DNA from: Bathynomus jamesi
Taxonomy: Eukaryota; Arthropoda; Malacostraca; Isopoda; Cirolanidae
Direction: 5' to 3'
DNA length: 64,000 nt
Assembly (NCBI GenBank): GCA_023014485.1
Contig: JAJOZX010002576.1
Span: 172,501 to 236,500, forward strand
Made by a program: the position numbers and the translations under genes. Within the stretch, counting starts at the first letter, position 1. Each line of letters begins with the position of its first letter. The notes under the pieces are model-generated. The model did not search any database, was not told the DNA's origin, and worked only from the letters and a program-made list of their open reading frames with translations. Positions 1 to 9,734 of this stretch are shown here, in pieces.

Positions 1-264
1 GAAAATATAGAGAGAATTGAAGGCTATCATTACGTACATCAAAAAGTTAACCATAGCGAAAACTTTGTTGATCCAGATACCGGTGCTTATACTCAAACAA
101 TAGAGAGCATCTGGCACACCTTAAAGCAAAAAAAATAGCGACAGTGTAGCACTTAACGCCAAATGATTGATTCATATTTATGCGAGTTCGTATGGAGAAA
201 AAGGTATGCAAATGAAGATTTATTTATTAAAATATTATTAAATATTGCAAATTTTAATAAATAA
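1..264 (+). pseudogene. Merlin (IS1016/ISXO2-like) transposase, C-terminal fossil, cut by the window edge
   Basis: Frame 1 reads through two stops (136 and 154) and gives the end of an ISXO2-like DDE transposase. The segment [16 protein letters not shown] matches the family's conserved stretch before the last catalytic acid, followed by WHTLKQKK. After the stops comes YLCEFVWRKRYANEDLF, the usual C-terminal tail of the family (a Y-L-x-E-F-x-W-R pattern), ending at the stop at 262-264. Merlin elements are cut-and-paste DNA transposons with short terminal inverted repeats. The AT-rich sequence to about 340 may be the 3' end of the element, but its other end lies outside the window. Two in-frame stops make it inactive. 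Family assignment is firm; element borders are not. Confidence 0.8.
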
Positions 265-633
265 ATGATTTTATCCGCGTTTTATTGTGTAAAACCCACT
301 ATATAACACTACATAATTTAGATAACGGTCATGCGCCATGCAAACTAGTGCGCATATAAATGCTATTTTTTTCGTATGTTGCTGCGCATATTTCTCCAGG
401 AAAATAATGTCATTTTCGTTATTAGAATATAAAAATTTATTAATATACAAATTTTCAGTTCGAAAATCCGCGGTACGCCAAACTGAAAAGAACCGGGGAG
501 GATCTAACCAGGGAGAGCAACACGATCCTAACTATCTTAAATTAATAAATCTGTTATTATTTAGTGACTATTTATTATAAAATAAAAACTATGGAATAAA
601 CTAGAGCGTATATATTTACTTTTGGGAACTCTC

Positions 634-640
<7 letters not shown>
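265..640. other. AT-rich non-coding DNA
   Basis: No gene or recognisable repeat. The first part may be the 3' end of the Merlin copy. Confidence 0.4.

Positions 641-681
<41 letters not shown>
641..681. repeat. (TA)n microsatellite
   Basis: Uninterrupted TA tract left of the 714-965 palindrome. Similar tracts recur at 966-996, 1213-1252, 2204-2232 and 2362-2408. Confidence 0.95.
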
Positions 682-684
<3 letters not shown>

Positions 685-713
685 TTAAACTGCAAACACG
701 CAGTATAATTAAC

Positions 714-965
714 GTAAAGAACGACGCTTGTATAGGAGAATATTCCGCGCAAGATGAGAGCGAGAGAACGAAACAAATGAAAAAATGAGGTAACCACCCG
801 GGAATCGAACCCGGGATCTTCCGATTGCCGATTGCCGGTCATATCTGACCGGCAATCGGAAGATCCCGGGTTCGATTCCCGGGTGGTTACCTCATTTTTT
901 CATTGTTTCGTTCTCTCGCTCTCATCTTGCGCGGAATATTCTCCTATACAAGCGTCGTTCTTTAC
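714..965. repeat. Near-perfect palindrome containing a tRNA T-arm-like sequence
   Basis: Two arms of about 120 bp (714-838 and 845-965) are reverse complements around a centre near 841. Each arm contains GGGTTCGATTCCCGGG, which has the layout of a tRNA T-stem and loop with a Pol III B box, then TGGTTAC and a T-run. No D-arm or anticodon arm is present, so this is not a tRNA gene. It is more likely the end of a tRNA-related repeat fused head to head. (TA)n tracts flank it on both sides, as with the Penelope-type palindromes elsewhere in the window. Confidence 0.75.
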
Positions 966-972
966 ATGTGTA

Positions 973-1003
<31 letters not shown>

Positions 1004-1015
1004 TTTAAATTGGGG

Positions 1016-1210
1016 TTGTTTAACCTCCTTCGCAACATCTAAGGTCATATGACGGAGGGGACCTACAGCTTTACGTGGGATCCGAACCACGGGTCGCTAC
1101 ATAATCTGGGCGCGGAGGACGGTCTCCCATCCAACTACTACCCAGACCTAATGTCGCTTAACTTCGCTGATCTCCGGGAAGCGGTGTTACGACATCGGCC
1201 ACGACGTAGC

Positions 1211-1213
<3 letters not shown>
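1016..1213 (-). mobile_element. 5S rRNA-headed SINE (SINE3-like)
   Basis: On the minus strand the 5' end resembles 5S rRNA. GAAGTTAAGCGACATTAGG corresponds to box A of the 5S internal promoter and TGGATGGGAGACCG to box C, in the right order and at about the right spacing. After the 5S part comes a body with GTGGTTCGGATCCCACG and a tail ending in a GAAGGAGGTTAAACA-type sequence. Such SINEs are transcribed by Pol III and moved by a LINE's reverse transcriptase. Its divergence from real 5S rRNA and its fusion to a non-5S body rule out a functional 5S gene. Confidence 0.8.
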
Positions 1214-1250
<37 letters not shown>

Positions 1251-1256
<6 letters not shown>

Positions 1257-1540
1257 CTCGGTGGTGTAGTGGTCAACGTCACTGACGACGAATCCATCGG
1301 CCCCGGAATCGATACCCGGTGACGGCAGGAGGCGCGCAGCAAAATCCAGCTGTTCATCTTTCCACACAATAAAGAAAGTGGTTGGTAGATAAATGGGTAC
1401 CCTGGGTAGCCTAGTGATTAAGACGCTGGGCTGCTAGTGATGCGTGGTTCGGATTCCACGTTAAACTGTATGTCTAAGATGAAGTGAAAAGCTTGACCTT
1501 TGTCAGACTGAACAGTTCGGGCGGAAGCAAAACGAAAGTA
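1251..1540 (+). mobile_element. Composite SINE with two tRNA-like units
   Basis: The first unit has a TGGTGTAGTGG A box and a GGAATCGATACC B box (1257-1330). The second, from about 1400, has TAGCCTAGTGATTAAGACG and GTGGTTCGGATTCCACG. The tail ends CGGAAGCAAAACGAAAG next to (TA)n. A near full-length copy lies at 60045-60330 on the minus strand, and copies of the second unit alone lie at 45680-45888 and 57402-57558. The two promoter-like units in one repeated unit suggest a dimeric tRNA-derived SINE. Confidence 0.75.
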
Positions 1541-1550
1541 CATATATATA

Positions 1551-1718
1551 TATATGAAAATAAAAACCCACTCTAATAGACAGGGTTTATTTCCACGACA
1601 GTTTCGACGCCCACTGGCATCCTCCTCGGGTGTATCCACCCGAGGAGGATGCCAGTGGGCGTCGAAACTGTCGTGGAAATAAACTCTGTCTATTAGAGTG
1701 GGTTTTTATTTTCATATT
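1551..1718. repeat. Short palindrome of a Penelope-type terminal repeat
   Basis: Arms 1551-1632 and 1637-1718 are inverted copies with a 4-nt centre. On the plus strand the right arm has a stem GATGCC/GGCGTC closed by AGTG and followed by GAAACTG, then GTGGAAATAAAC. This resembles the stem II plus GAAA part of a hammerhead ribozyme, but the CUGANGA half is altered. The same unit recurs at 2636-2712 (-), 3017-3112 (+) and 5379-5560 (palindrome). No coding part is attached, so the link to Penelope-like elements rests on the shared layout with the units at 49-55 kb. Confidence 0.6.
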
Positions 1719-1859
1719 TGACCTTCACATAGAAAAAAGTGAAGTTTTTTGCATTTATATATATATATATTTATATTCCAGCCTGTTTGGCTGGTTACAG
1801 TGCTTGGCGTGAGAGTATTGTATTTAGTTGTATGATTTAACTTTTGTACTAACTGTCAA

Positions 1860-2035
1860 GTATCATATGACAGAGTGAACATACAGCTTAACGTGAAATT
1901 CAAACCACGGGTCACTACATCATCTGGACGCGGAGAACGACCACCTATCCAACTATTACCCAGACATAATGTCGCTTAACTTCACTGATCTTACGGGAAG
2001 TGATGTTGGGACGTACCCAAAACTTAGTCCTTGGC
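1860..2035 (-). mobile_element. 5S-headed SINE, second copy
   Basis: Same family as 1016-1213, read on the minus strand: GATCAGTGAAGTTAAGCGAC, then the central GTGGTTTGAATTTCACG motif. It has more substitutions than the first copy. Confidence 0.75.
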
Positions 2036-2195
2036 GTGAGACCGGTTTTACTATTTCTTCAATATGGTTTATCTCTCTCTTTATCTTCTTTCCAGGAAGC
2101 GCAGATTTTCCAACTAATTAAAAATTTTTATTTCACTGGATTTAGTTGTAAAGTTTCTCTGAATTGTTTCTAACTGATTAAGTTCTTAAATATAC

Positions 2196-2232
<37 letters not shown>

Positions 2233-2235
2233 GGG

Positions 2236-2356
2236 ATGACTTTCACAGTTAAATAGTGAAATAAATAAATGATGCACACTCACAAAGCAAAGGAAAAGCG
2301 ATTTCAAGGCCTTTCGTGTATTCTTGGAATTGCTTTTCCTTTTCCTTGTGGGTGTG

Positions 2357-2362
<6 letters not shown>
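2236..2362. repeat. Terminal fragment of a Penelope-type unit (family shared with 19735-19945)
   Basis: Contains a poorly kept inverted repeat of GGAAAAGC...GCTTTTCC with CCTTTCGTGTATTC between (minus strand ACACGAAAGG). The ends match the unit at 19735-19945, including the sequence that becomes CATCCCATATATAT on the other strand. (TA)n tracts flank both sides. Confidence 0.5.
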
Positions 2363-2403
<41 letters not shown>

Positions 2404-2407
<4 letters not shown>

Positions 2408-2630
2408 CCACAGTCGGTGACGAAAGCTTTGTCCCTCCGAATATTATGAAATATATAGATCCCATTTCTTACTGCTTTTACAATATGCTCAGTTCCCATG
2501 GCAACTGAAAACCATTCGCGAAAGAAATATTTCTATTTTCTTTTTCCCTTTTCTTTTGCGATAACGTGGTGAGTTTGGCATTTGTGCATGACGTACAAAG
2601 CAATAGTACTAATCTTAAATCTAGAATTCA
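2404..2630 (-). repeat. Interspersed repeat shared with 10755-10975
   Basis: The reverse complement of this segment aligns almost throughout with 10755-10975; both include GCAAAAGAAAAGG and CCAGTTGCCATGGAAAC-like blocks. No coding capacity. Both copies end against (TA)n or (AC)n, so it may be another Penelope-type terminal unit. Confidence 0.6.
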
Positions 2631-2635
2631 AGTGA

Positions 2636-3112
2636 CAATAAAACCATACTAATAGACGGAGTTTATTTCCACAACAGTTTCGATGCCCACTGGCATCTTC
2701 TTCAGGTGGATACAGAAAAATGAATGAACAAAAGTGAGTAAGGAAACAATCCAAGAAAGGTAAAGAACATTCTATAGGCCAGAGACCATTAAGAAATTCT
2801 TCACACCTACTGTAGGTTAGATCCCGTTCACCCGACACCGGAAGGGATTTTTTGACCAAGAATCTCATTAAAGGGTCCAGCTTATAAGCACCTTCGCACA
2901 AATTAAAATTATCTTCTTATTCTATACATACAGATTCTATTATTTTTCTTTTGACATAATTATTACATTTATAAAGTTACTTACTTGATTCCCAATCTAC
3001 AGCATGATTATTTTGGCTGTATCCACCCGAAGAGGATGCCAGTGGGCATCGAAACTGTTGTGGAAATAAACTCAGTCTTTTTGTGTGGGTTTTATTGTCA
3101 CATTTCGACCTC
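2636..3112. repeat. Pair of inverted Penelope-type terminal units around a 300-bp spacer
   Basis: Left unit 2636-2712 (minus) and right unit 3017-3112 (plus) belong to the 1551-1718 family. Both keep the GATGCC/GGCATC hairpin followed by GAAACTGTTGTGG. Nothing is recognised in the 300-bp spacer. Confidence 0.6.
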
Positions 3113-3164
3113 CACGTAAAAATGTGAAGTTTTGCATCTAGAATTCAAGAATATGAGGTATTTT

Positions 3165-3582
3165 AGCTGTAATAATATATAAATATGTATAATTTAATGT
3201 ATAAAGTTAGGACAAATTTAATTATAATAAAACACAAGAATATTTACGTAGATATTAGAGGTTCGTAGAAATAGAGTAATTTAAGCAAACGTTGATGAAT
3301 ATTTATATTGCAAACGTTTTAGAAGCAAAAGGTGTAAATTACGTTTGTAAGAAAATTATCGAAAGGAACCCTTTTTCCAGTTATAATTTTTTGCTGTATT
3401 ATTTAAAATATGTTGTCTGTTTTTACAGACACTCCCGTCACGTTAATATAATATCATCTTAATAATTATTACGTTAGAAAGTTTCAGATTGTACACGAGC
3501 AGTAAACTATTAAGACAAACCCAATGTCGCTTCACTTCGCTGATTTCACTGGACGTGGTTTGAAGACGTGGGTAAGCCATTT
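3165..3582 (-). mobile_element. 5S-headed interspersed element, long form
   Basis: Minus-strand reading starts with a 5S-like head (ATCAGCGAAGTGAAGCGACA) and continues into a 350-bp AT-rich body containing CATCAACGTTTGCTTAAA. The body aligns with 9150-9730, so this is a second copy of one repeat family. No open reading frame. The box C part of the 5S head is missing here. Confidence 0.65.
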
Positions 3583-3724
3583 ATGTTTCCCAATTTAAAG
3601 TATACCGATACATTTATATAATGAATTTCAGTATCATTAAAAAAAACAATTCTTTAAAAAGTGGTCTTTTAGAATGTGTTCATAAGGAATAGAATGAAAC
3701 AAATAGAATGCCATTTAATATTTA

Positions 3725-4135
3725 ATATTTTGTACATTTTCCATCTGCTTTTATGATATCGCTGAGGCGTCTGCGCATAGATGCTACAAGACTTTAAAAA
3801 TAATTTGGAGTTTTTCGAAGACTCTCTCATATATCAATAATAATAATGTGCCTTAAAAGATTAACCTCATTACGCAGTACTCTACCCCCAAATTCCTATA
3901 GCCTATTATTGTACCTAAACATTTTCAATTGGGTTTAAGTCCGGAGAGTTTGTAGGTCAATGAATTGTTGTTATGTCTTCGCTGTTATCAATCCATTAAC
4001 GACCCAAGTGAGAAGTATGTATTGGATTATTACCATGTATTGAATAAAGTGGTTCTCCTTGTTGTAGACTAAAATAAGCCCTAACAATCGTAGCAGGACA
4101 TCACTTTATATATCGACATATTGCTCTCCTGTCAA
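3725..4135 (-). pseudogene. Tc1-like transposase, C-terminal half, decayed
   Basis: The minus strand encodes, in shifting frames, TNSPDLNPIENV (the Tc1 region leading to the third catalytic acid) and a tail SLVASMRRRLSDIIKADGKC, the usual Tc1 C-terminus. Upstream, GEQYVDI and a degraded stretch at the second catalytic Asp can be followed. Several stops and frameshifts show a dead copy. Tc1 transposases cut and paste DNA at TA targets. No terminal inverted repeats were located. Confidence 0.75.
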
Positions 4136-4329
4136 TCGTCCTTTCAAGTTGTTTCAACCTTCGTAACTTCACCGATTCCAACTGACAGACGGTGTTATCT
4201 TATTCAATGTCATTCCCATTTAATTCTGTTCCCAAGAATGGAAAAGATGAGAGTGAGAATTTCAAAGGAGGTATTTTCTATTTCGAATTCATGCTGTTCT
4301 CATTCTCATCCACGGCTTTTCCACTTTGA

Positions 4330-4440
4330 TCCAGGTTAGGTTAAGTTAAGTTAGGTTACGATAGGTTAGGTTAGACTTGGTTATGTTATGTTAGGTTTGG
4401 TTAAGTTAGATTAGGTTAGTTTAGGTTGAATTAAGTTAGG
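4330..4440. repeat. Degenerate TTAGG-type array
   Basis: About 110 bp of GGTTAGGTTA, AAGTTAGG and TTAGACTTGG variants with a 5-6 bp period. It resembles decayed arthropod telomeric repeat (TTAGG)n. An array of opposite strand sense lies at 47866-48065. Confidence 0.6.
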
Positions 4441-4499
4441 AAATATTAGCCATTCTCATTTGGCTCCTTTACCGCGAATGGGAACGGAGTGACATTGTT

Positions 4500-4915
4500 G
4501 CTCAAATAAAGAAACATTTTTGCCAAATGTGAATTTTTCCTTTTGTGTATTTCCATTTGAGGACCACAAATTGAAATGTGAGTGACATTGGATGAGAAGT
4601 AATCCGTCGCATTAACTCGTCTGTTCTATTCTGTTGTTTGAATGTTGACCTCAAGATATCTAGTAACGCGCGTACGGCAGCGATGACTTGGCCCATGACA
4701 CTCGGTAGAGAAATTCTTTTTAACACAAAATACAGCTCTACGCCAAACATTCTCTTCAAAGTCAAGATACATACGAGCAAAATTCAGTTCCGCAAGCTTT
4801 TGTTGATATGTCAACAAAGGTTTTTTGGTAGGAATATGGTGAAAAATATTGTTCTCCACCAAACCCCAATAACAGTACCGACCGCTACAAGATACAGTAG
4901 AATCAGTTGACGAAC
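4500..4915 (-). pseudogene. Tc1/mariner-type transposase fossil
   Basis: Reading the minus strand from about 4860 gives KKPLLTYQQKLAELNFARMY, then a WRRAVFCVKKNFS segment. In Tc1/mariner proteins these correspond to the linker and to the strand holding the first catalytic Asp; here the D of the usual DEK/DES is V. RVTRYLEVNIQT follows, like the RPR-type region after it. Further downstream the frame shifts repeatedly to about 4500. A dead fragment, different from the 3725-4135 copy. Confidence 0.65.
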
Positions 4916-5109
4916 AATGTCCTTCGAAGTTGTAAATGGATGTCTATAAACATGATTTGGAATTACTAAAGCTATTTCATGTTACATTTATATTCATTTC
5001 AAAATAAGAAAACATTTAACCCAATAATTATGTATATGTAAAATCTATCTCGCATTAGTTACTATTATCGGTAATAATATCAGTAATAATAAAAGCAAAA
5101 ATGAGAGTA

Positions 5110-5110
5110 A

Positions 5111-5165
<55 letters not shown>

Positions 5166-5235
5166 TATATTATTATTATTATTATTATTATTATCCAAGT
5201 GGTTAAGGTATTATTATTATTATTTTTATTATTAT
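5110..5235. repeat. (AAT)n/(ATT)n tract
   Basis: An AAT run changes to an ATT run around 5163, forming a potential cruciform. Other ATT/AAT runs: 6901-6943, 14670-14712, 60844-60880, 62008-62082. Confidence 0.9.
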
Positions 5236-5378
5236 ATTATGTGCAAAGGAATACAAAGGACACCAAAGAGCAACAGACCGATTGATCCCTACGAGGCTGA
5301 TGTTTAAGGAGGAAGATTAAAAAACTGAAGAAAATTTAAGATAAGCGAAAGATTTAAAGGAAAGCAGAGGAAAGAGTA

Positions 5379-5560
5379 TGAAAATAAAAACCTATTCTAA
5401 TAGACAGAGTTTATTTCCACAACAGTTTCGATGCCCACTGGCATCCTCCTCGAGTGGATTCGTTTTTCTGTATCCACCCGAGGAGGATGCCAGTGGGCAT
5501 CGAAACTGTTGTGGAAATAAACTCTGTCTATTAGAGTGGGTTTTATTTTCATATTTTGAC
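5379..5560. repeat. Palindromic Penelope-type terminal unit, second full copy
   Basis: Arms 5379-5455 and 5471-5555 are inverted copies of the 1551-1718 family, with a perfect GATGCC/GGCATC stem followed by GAAACTGTTGTGG. The sequence after the right arm, with a GTAGAAAAAAGTGAAG block, is also shared with the 1551 copy. Confidence 0.65.
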
Positions 5561-5699
5561 CTTCACGTAGAAAAAAGTGAAGTTTTTTGCATTTACAGAG
5601 AAAAGAGGTTGAAAGGAAGGAAAGAAATTTAAAGATAAAGGGAACATTTTTAAAGTAAAGAGGAAGGAATCCGAGTGAAATTTCTACAATACTTCTACG

Positions 5700-6901
5700 C
5701 CCTAACAAATGCTTCTAACTGGGGTTGGGGGAAGGAGGTTAAAGGCAAGAAAAGCATCTAGTCTGTTTTTAAAGGATTCAACTGAATTACTTTGAACTAC
5801 GCTGGCTGACAATCCATTCCACAAATTAACTATATACGATTGAAGAAAAAAAATTTTTAGCTTCATTAGAATTAAAATGTTTACCCATAAATTTCATACC
5901 ATTACCGCGAGTTCTATCCGCATTTGTGAAAGTGAAATATTTTTCGGCGTCGACATTATCCAAACCTTTAATCATTTTAAACACCTGGATTAAATCTCCT
6001 CGAATTCGCCTTTTAACAGGTGATAATAAATTTAGCGTTTATAAACGGGCAGGGTATGATTTGTTTCCAAGTCGAGGAATAATCTTAGTAGCCCGTCGCT
6101 GTACTCTCTCCATTCTGTCTATGTCCTGTCGTAAATATGGGAACCAGAAGTGAACGCAGTATTCCACGTGGAGACGTACTAAGAAATTATATAATGTTAA
6201 CGTTATTTTTTCCGACTTAAATTCAAATGATTTACCAATAAATCCTAAGAATCTATTTCCTTTCTGACAGCTTCGATATATTTCTTACTCGGTTTAAGAG
6301 TATCGGCAACAATAATACCTAAATCTTTCCTAAATTATACTCCTAATCCCTATGTCGATGTCAATGATATGAATAATAAAAAGAACTAGCCCAGAACTTA
6401 TCGCTGAGGCACATCGCTAGTTACACTTTTCCAGTTAGACACTTTGCCATTAATAACCACTCTCTGTTTACGTCCACTAAGCCAATTTTCGACCCATTTG
6501 AGAATATTACCATCAATTCCGTGAGAATGAAGTTTAGATAATAATCTCCTATGTGGCACGTTATCAAACGCCTTTGAAAATCGAAATACTGTATATAATA
6601 TCTACTCTTTTAATCTCGTCATATACTGTACGAGTATATTTACGATATCATTAATGAAATCGAGCAAATTAGTAAGAGAAGAACGATTACGTCGAAAGCC
6701 GTATTGAGAATCTTTGATTAATGTATTAATTTCTAAGTGATTAACTATTTTGTCCCGAACGATCGTCTTCATAAGTTTAATTAACAACTACTGAAATCAG
6801 ACTAATTGGACGATAATTTCCCCGGAGTGGTTTGTCCCCTTTTTTAAATATTGGTCGTTTGCAAGTTTCCAATCGAACGGAACTTCTTCAGATTGTAACG
6901 A

Positions 6902-6941
<40 letters not shown>

Positions 6942-7335
6942 GTAGTAGTAATTAAATATGTGAGAGGAGAGATAATTGCGCAGTTCATTTCTTTAAGTAC
7001 ACTACACTTGAGTAGAGCTTATCTATACCTGGCCTTTTATTAGGATTAATTTTACCTATGGCCGAGAGTACTTCACAAATGGTAAAATCGTGAAGCTTTA
7101 AATGATCATCACTGAGCATGATTACGGGAACGGGAATATTGTTCATATTTTCGTTGGTGAAGAGAGAAGAGAAGAATTTATTTAAAGCTTCCGTCATTAT
7201 TTTGTAAGTTATCGTAAATTTTTTCGTTGCTTTCTCCTATGAGTGGACCAATAGTCTGCGTAGCTACTTTTTTATTTCCAACATAATTATAGAATTCCTT
7301 CGGATTCGATTTAATTTGGTTCACTATGAGATGGT
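5700..7335 (-). pseudogene. CR1/L2-type non-LTR retrotransposon pol fossil
   Basis: The minus strand gives, from 7335 downward: NPKEFYNYVGNKK (linker before the RT), an IGKINPNKRPGIDKL segment (RT block 0/1 region), VPFDWKLAND, then YGFRRNRSSLTNLLDF (RT block 2), and near 6000 a C-terminal segment with RIRGDLIQVFKMIKG and FFFNRIVNLWN. These are usual for CR1/L2-like LINE proteins. A 43-bp ATT microsatellite expanded inside the RT (6901-6943), and stops and frameshifts occur throughout. The YADD active-site block is not readable. The family is secure to the CR1/L2 group; the exact clade is not. Confidence 0.75.
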
Positions 7336-7339
7336 GTTG

Positions 7340-7538
7340 TTGTTGTTGGTTAGCCGATCAGCCCACCCTGATCGGGCAAGCCGGGTAATGGAGAGAGGGG
7401 TGGGGGTAATGGCTTTTTTACTTTTGTGTGTGGGGGTAATGGGGGAGTGGGGGTGGGAGGGTAATGGAGTAGAGGGGTGGGGGTAAAGGGGGTAATGGCG
7501 TTTTTTTAAAATTTTGTAGCTTAGCCACTTCTTCCTAT
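7340..7538. other. G-rich low-complexity DNA and RTE target site
   Basis: GGGGTAATGG-type runs from 7380 to 7500, then the sequence that forms the target duplication of the RTE insertion (7522-7538). The same target sequence, unoccupied, occurs at 8463-8506. Confidence 0.6.
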
Positions 7539-8221
7539 CTTCTTCCGCAGCTTATTATCCCATCTTTACATGGGGTCGCTGTTTTTGGTTCGTCTTCTCC
7601 ACTCTCCTCTGTCGTATACCACGTCCTCCTCCAAGTCCTTCTCCCTGATGTCCGCCACCACACAGTCCCTCCATCTCGTCTTCGGTCTTCCTCTACTTCT
7701 CCGTCCGGCAACTCCATCTCCAGCACTCTGCGCCCCACATACTCCTCCTCTCTTCTCCTGACGTGTCCATACCACCTCAGCCTGGCCTCCTGCACCTTCT
7801 TAGATGCTTCCGCCACCTTCACTGTTCCCCTTATATGCTCATTTCTGACCCTATCCTCCTCGTCACTCCACACATCCATCTCAACATCTTCATTTCAGCC
7901 ACATCGATTTTCTTTCATTGCTCTTCTTCATTGGCACAGTCTCCATTCCATACAACATTGCCGGCCTCACCACTGTTTTGAATACCTTTCCCTTCAGTTT
8001 CACTGGGACCCTCTTATCACAGAGCACCCCTGATACGTCCCTCCAGTTCTTCCACCCCGACTGTATTCTACAGTTTATCTCTCTCTCTGCTCCCCCCTCT
8101 GCATCCACTGTTGACCCCAAGTATTTAAAATACTCCACCGTCTTAACACGCTCTCCACTCAATGTCACTTCCCCTCCTCGGTCCTGCTGCACATCACATC
8201 TCATATATTCGGTCTTCTTTC
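7539..8221 (-). pseudogene. RTE/BovB-type retrotransposon, 5'-truncated, with 17-bp target duplication
   Basis: The minus strand encodes the end of an RTE-type pol protein: VEYFKYLGSTVDAEGGAERE, LCDKRVPVKLKGKVFKTVVR, then MLYGMET and, after a small indel near 7890, RNEHIRGTVKVAEASKKVQE, RLRWYGHVRRREE and a GRRSRGRPKTRWRD segment in the next frame. These are standard RTE landmarks. TAGCCACTTCTTCCTAT is repeated exactly at 7522-7538 and 8222-8238, the expected target-site duplication. The copy lacks the endonuclease and most of the RT through 5' truncation. Confidence 0.85.
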
Positions 8222-8238
8222 TAGCCACTTCTTCCTAT

Positions 8239-8560
8239 GAGGGCCTCATATAATATAATAAAAAAAAAAAATGAAAAAAGTGAAAAAAAAATTGATTGAT
8301 TGGATAGCCCGAAAGGACTCACAATTTAATTGGGATATTAAGCTCCACTCTTTCATCGATTTGCAGTTACGATTCATTACAATTTTTGTAATTATATTAC
8401 CGATATTTTATAAAGTATTGGTGGTTACGATTGTACCATCCAGTGATATGCCATACTTTTGTCGCTTAGCCACTTCTTCCTATGAGGGCTTCATATAATA
8501 TAATTTTAAATCTACAACCAATAAAAAAAATGAAGTAGTGAAAAAAAAATCCGGAGAGCG
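8239..8560. other. Non-coding repeat, related to the RTE target
   Basis: A copy of the sequence around the RTE insertion site ends at 8506 (CACTTCTTCCTATGAGGGCT), so the RTE landed in a repeated sequence. No coding capacity. Confidence 0.5.
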
Positions 8561-9115
8561 ATAACGAGCTACCGCTTGTTACAACTATAATCCACCGAAA
8601 ATGTGTCTATCTGTCTGGCTGTCTGTCTGTCCGCAGAAAAAACTTTTACGTGTCTGAACCGATTTCGACCAAACTTCGTATGGTGGATGGGGATGATGAG
8701 TAATGAACGAAAATATATGTGCGACGCCCCCTCCCCACCAATTACTGGGCCCAAAGACCCCAGCACCGCGATAAAACTATAGAAAAGAATGCAGCCATGA
8801 AAATCTTGAGCTTCACATTGCGTCAAGATTTGTGAAGCTTAAGATTTTCATGACTATAGTTTTATTGACCAAATAATTGAACCCCCAATTACTGTCGGTT
8901 CAGTTATTTGGTCAATAAAACTATAGAAAAGAACGAAGTCATAAAAACTTTAAGCTTCACATTGCCGCCTGTAATAATAACTAAAAAAAAGTAAACCGTA
9001 AATACTTGGTTCATACATTTTCAAAATAAAATTCTACAATTAAGCAACTGTTATCATATCTGTGCTCCAGCACCCCCGCCCAATTACTGGGCCCGAAGGC
9101 CCCAGCACCGCAGGT
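8560..9115. mobile_element. Helitron-like non-autonomous repeat (related to 12540-13085)
   Basis: Contains a TGTCTGTCTGTC-type run followed by CCGATTTCGACCAAACTT, a pairing often seen in non-autonomous animal Helitrons. Inverted blocks follow (GACCAAATAATTGAAC, TCTTGAGCTTCACATTGCGT), and the phrase CCCAATTACTGGGCCC recurs. The blocks are shared with 12600-12900. No Rep/helicase coding sequence, so the class is tentative. Confidence 0.4.
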
Positions 9116-9149
9116 CTAGCTAAATGCATCGCTATATTTTAAATAAGGA

Positions 9150-9730
9150 AGCAGAAATAGCTTACCCACATCTTCAAACCGCTTCTAGTGAGATCAGCAA
9201 AGTGAAATAACATTAGGTTTGGTAAGCGGTTGAATGGGAGACCAATGTACTGTTTTTTCGATACTGTAGCCATCCTTGGTTCTAAATCCAGGTTCACTTG
9301 TGGGTTCCAACTATCATACGACTTTTGACGTTGCAACGGATAAAAAATAATAACTAACAGTTTATTTCATCCTAATTGTTTACTGCATGTGTGTAATCTC
9401 AAATTTCCTAACATAATAATTATTAAAATGATATTATCTAACATAATAATTATTAAAATGATATTATATTAAACGAAAAGGAGTATCTGAGAAAAGCATT
9501 ATATTTTAAATAATACAGCAATAAATTAAAGCTGCCATAAGGAGGTTCCTTTCGCTAATTTCGATAATTTCACACGTTTTGCTTCTAAAACGTTTGCAAT
9601 ATAAATATTCATCAACGTTTGCTTAAATTACTCTATTTCTGCAAACTCATAATATCTGTGTAAATATTTTTGTGTTTTATTATAATAAAATTTGTCCTAA
9701 CTTTACACATTAAATTATAGATATTTATAA
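9150..9730 (+). mobile_element. 5S-headed interspersed element, long form, most complete copy
   Basis: A 5S-like head (GTGAGATCAGCAAAGTGAAA, then GAATGGGAGACC for box C) is followed by about 450 bp of AT-rich body. The body aligns with 3165-3582, which lies in the opposite orientation. A roughly 30-bp internal duplication of CTAACATAATAATTATTAAA occurs near 9408-9465. Not a functional 5S gene. Confidence 0.65.
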
Positions 9731-9734
9731 ATTT

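Noticed and set aside
783..900. tRNA gene
   Set aside because: Only a T-arm is present, in a palindrome; no D-arm or anticodon arm can be formed.
1016..1213. Functional 5S rRNA gene
   Set aside because: Only box A to box C is conserved; the rest is a SINE body and the copy is repeated in decayed forms.
561..1370. Open frames with Ile-Tyr runs around the TA tracts
   Set aside because: They are translations of (TA)n microsatellites and the SINEs beside them.
1418..5632. Repeated peptide YPPEEDASG...CLLEWV in several open frames
   Set aside because: It is a chance translation of the hairpin terminal repeat; it is also read on both arms of palindromes and has no longer coding context.
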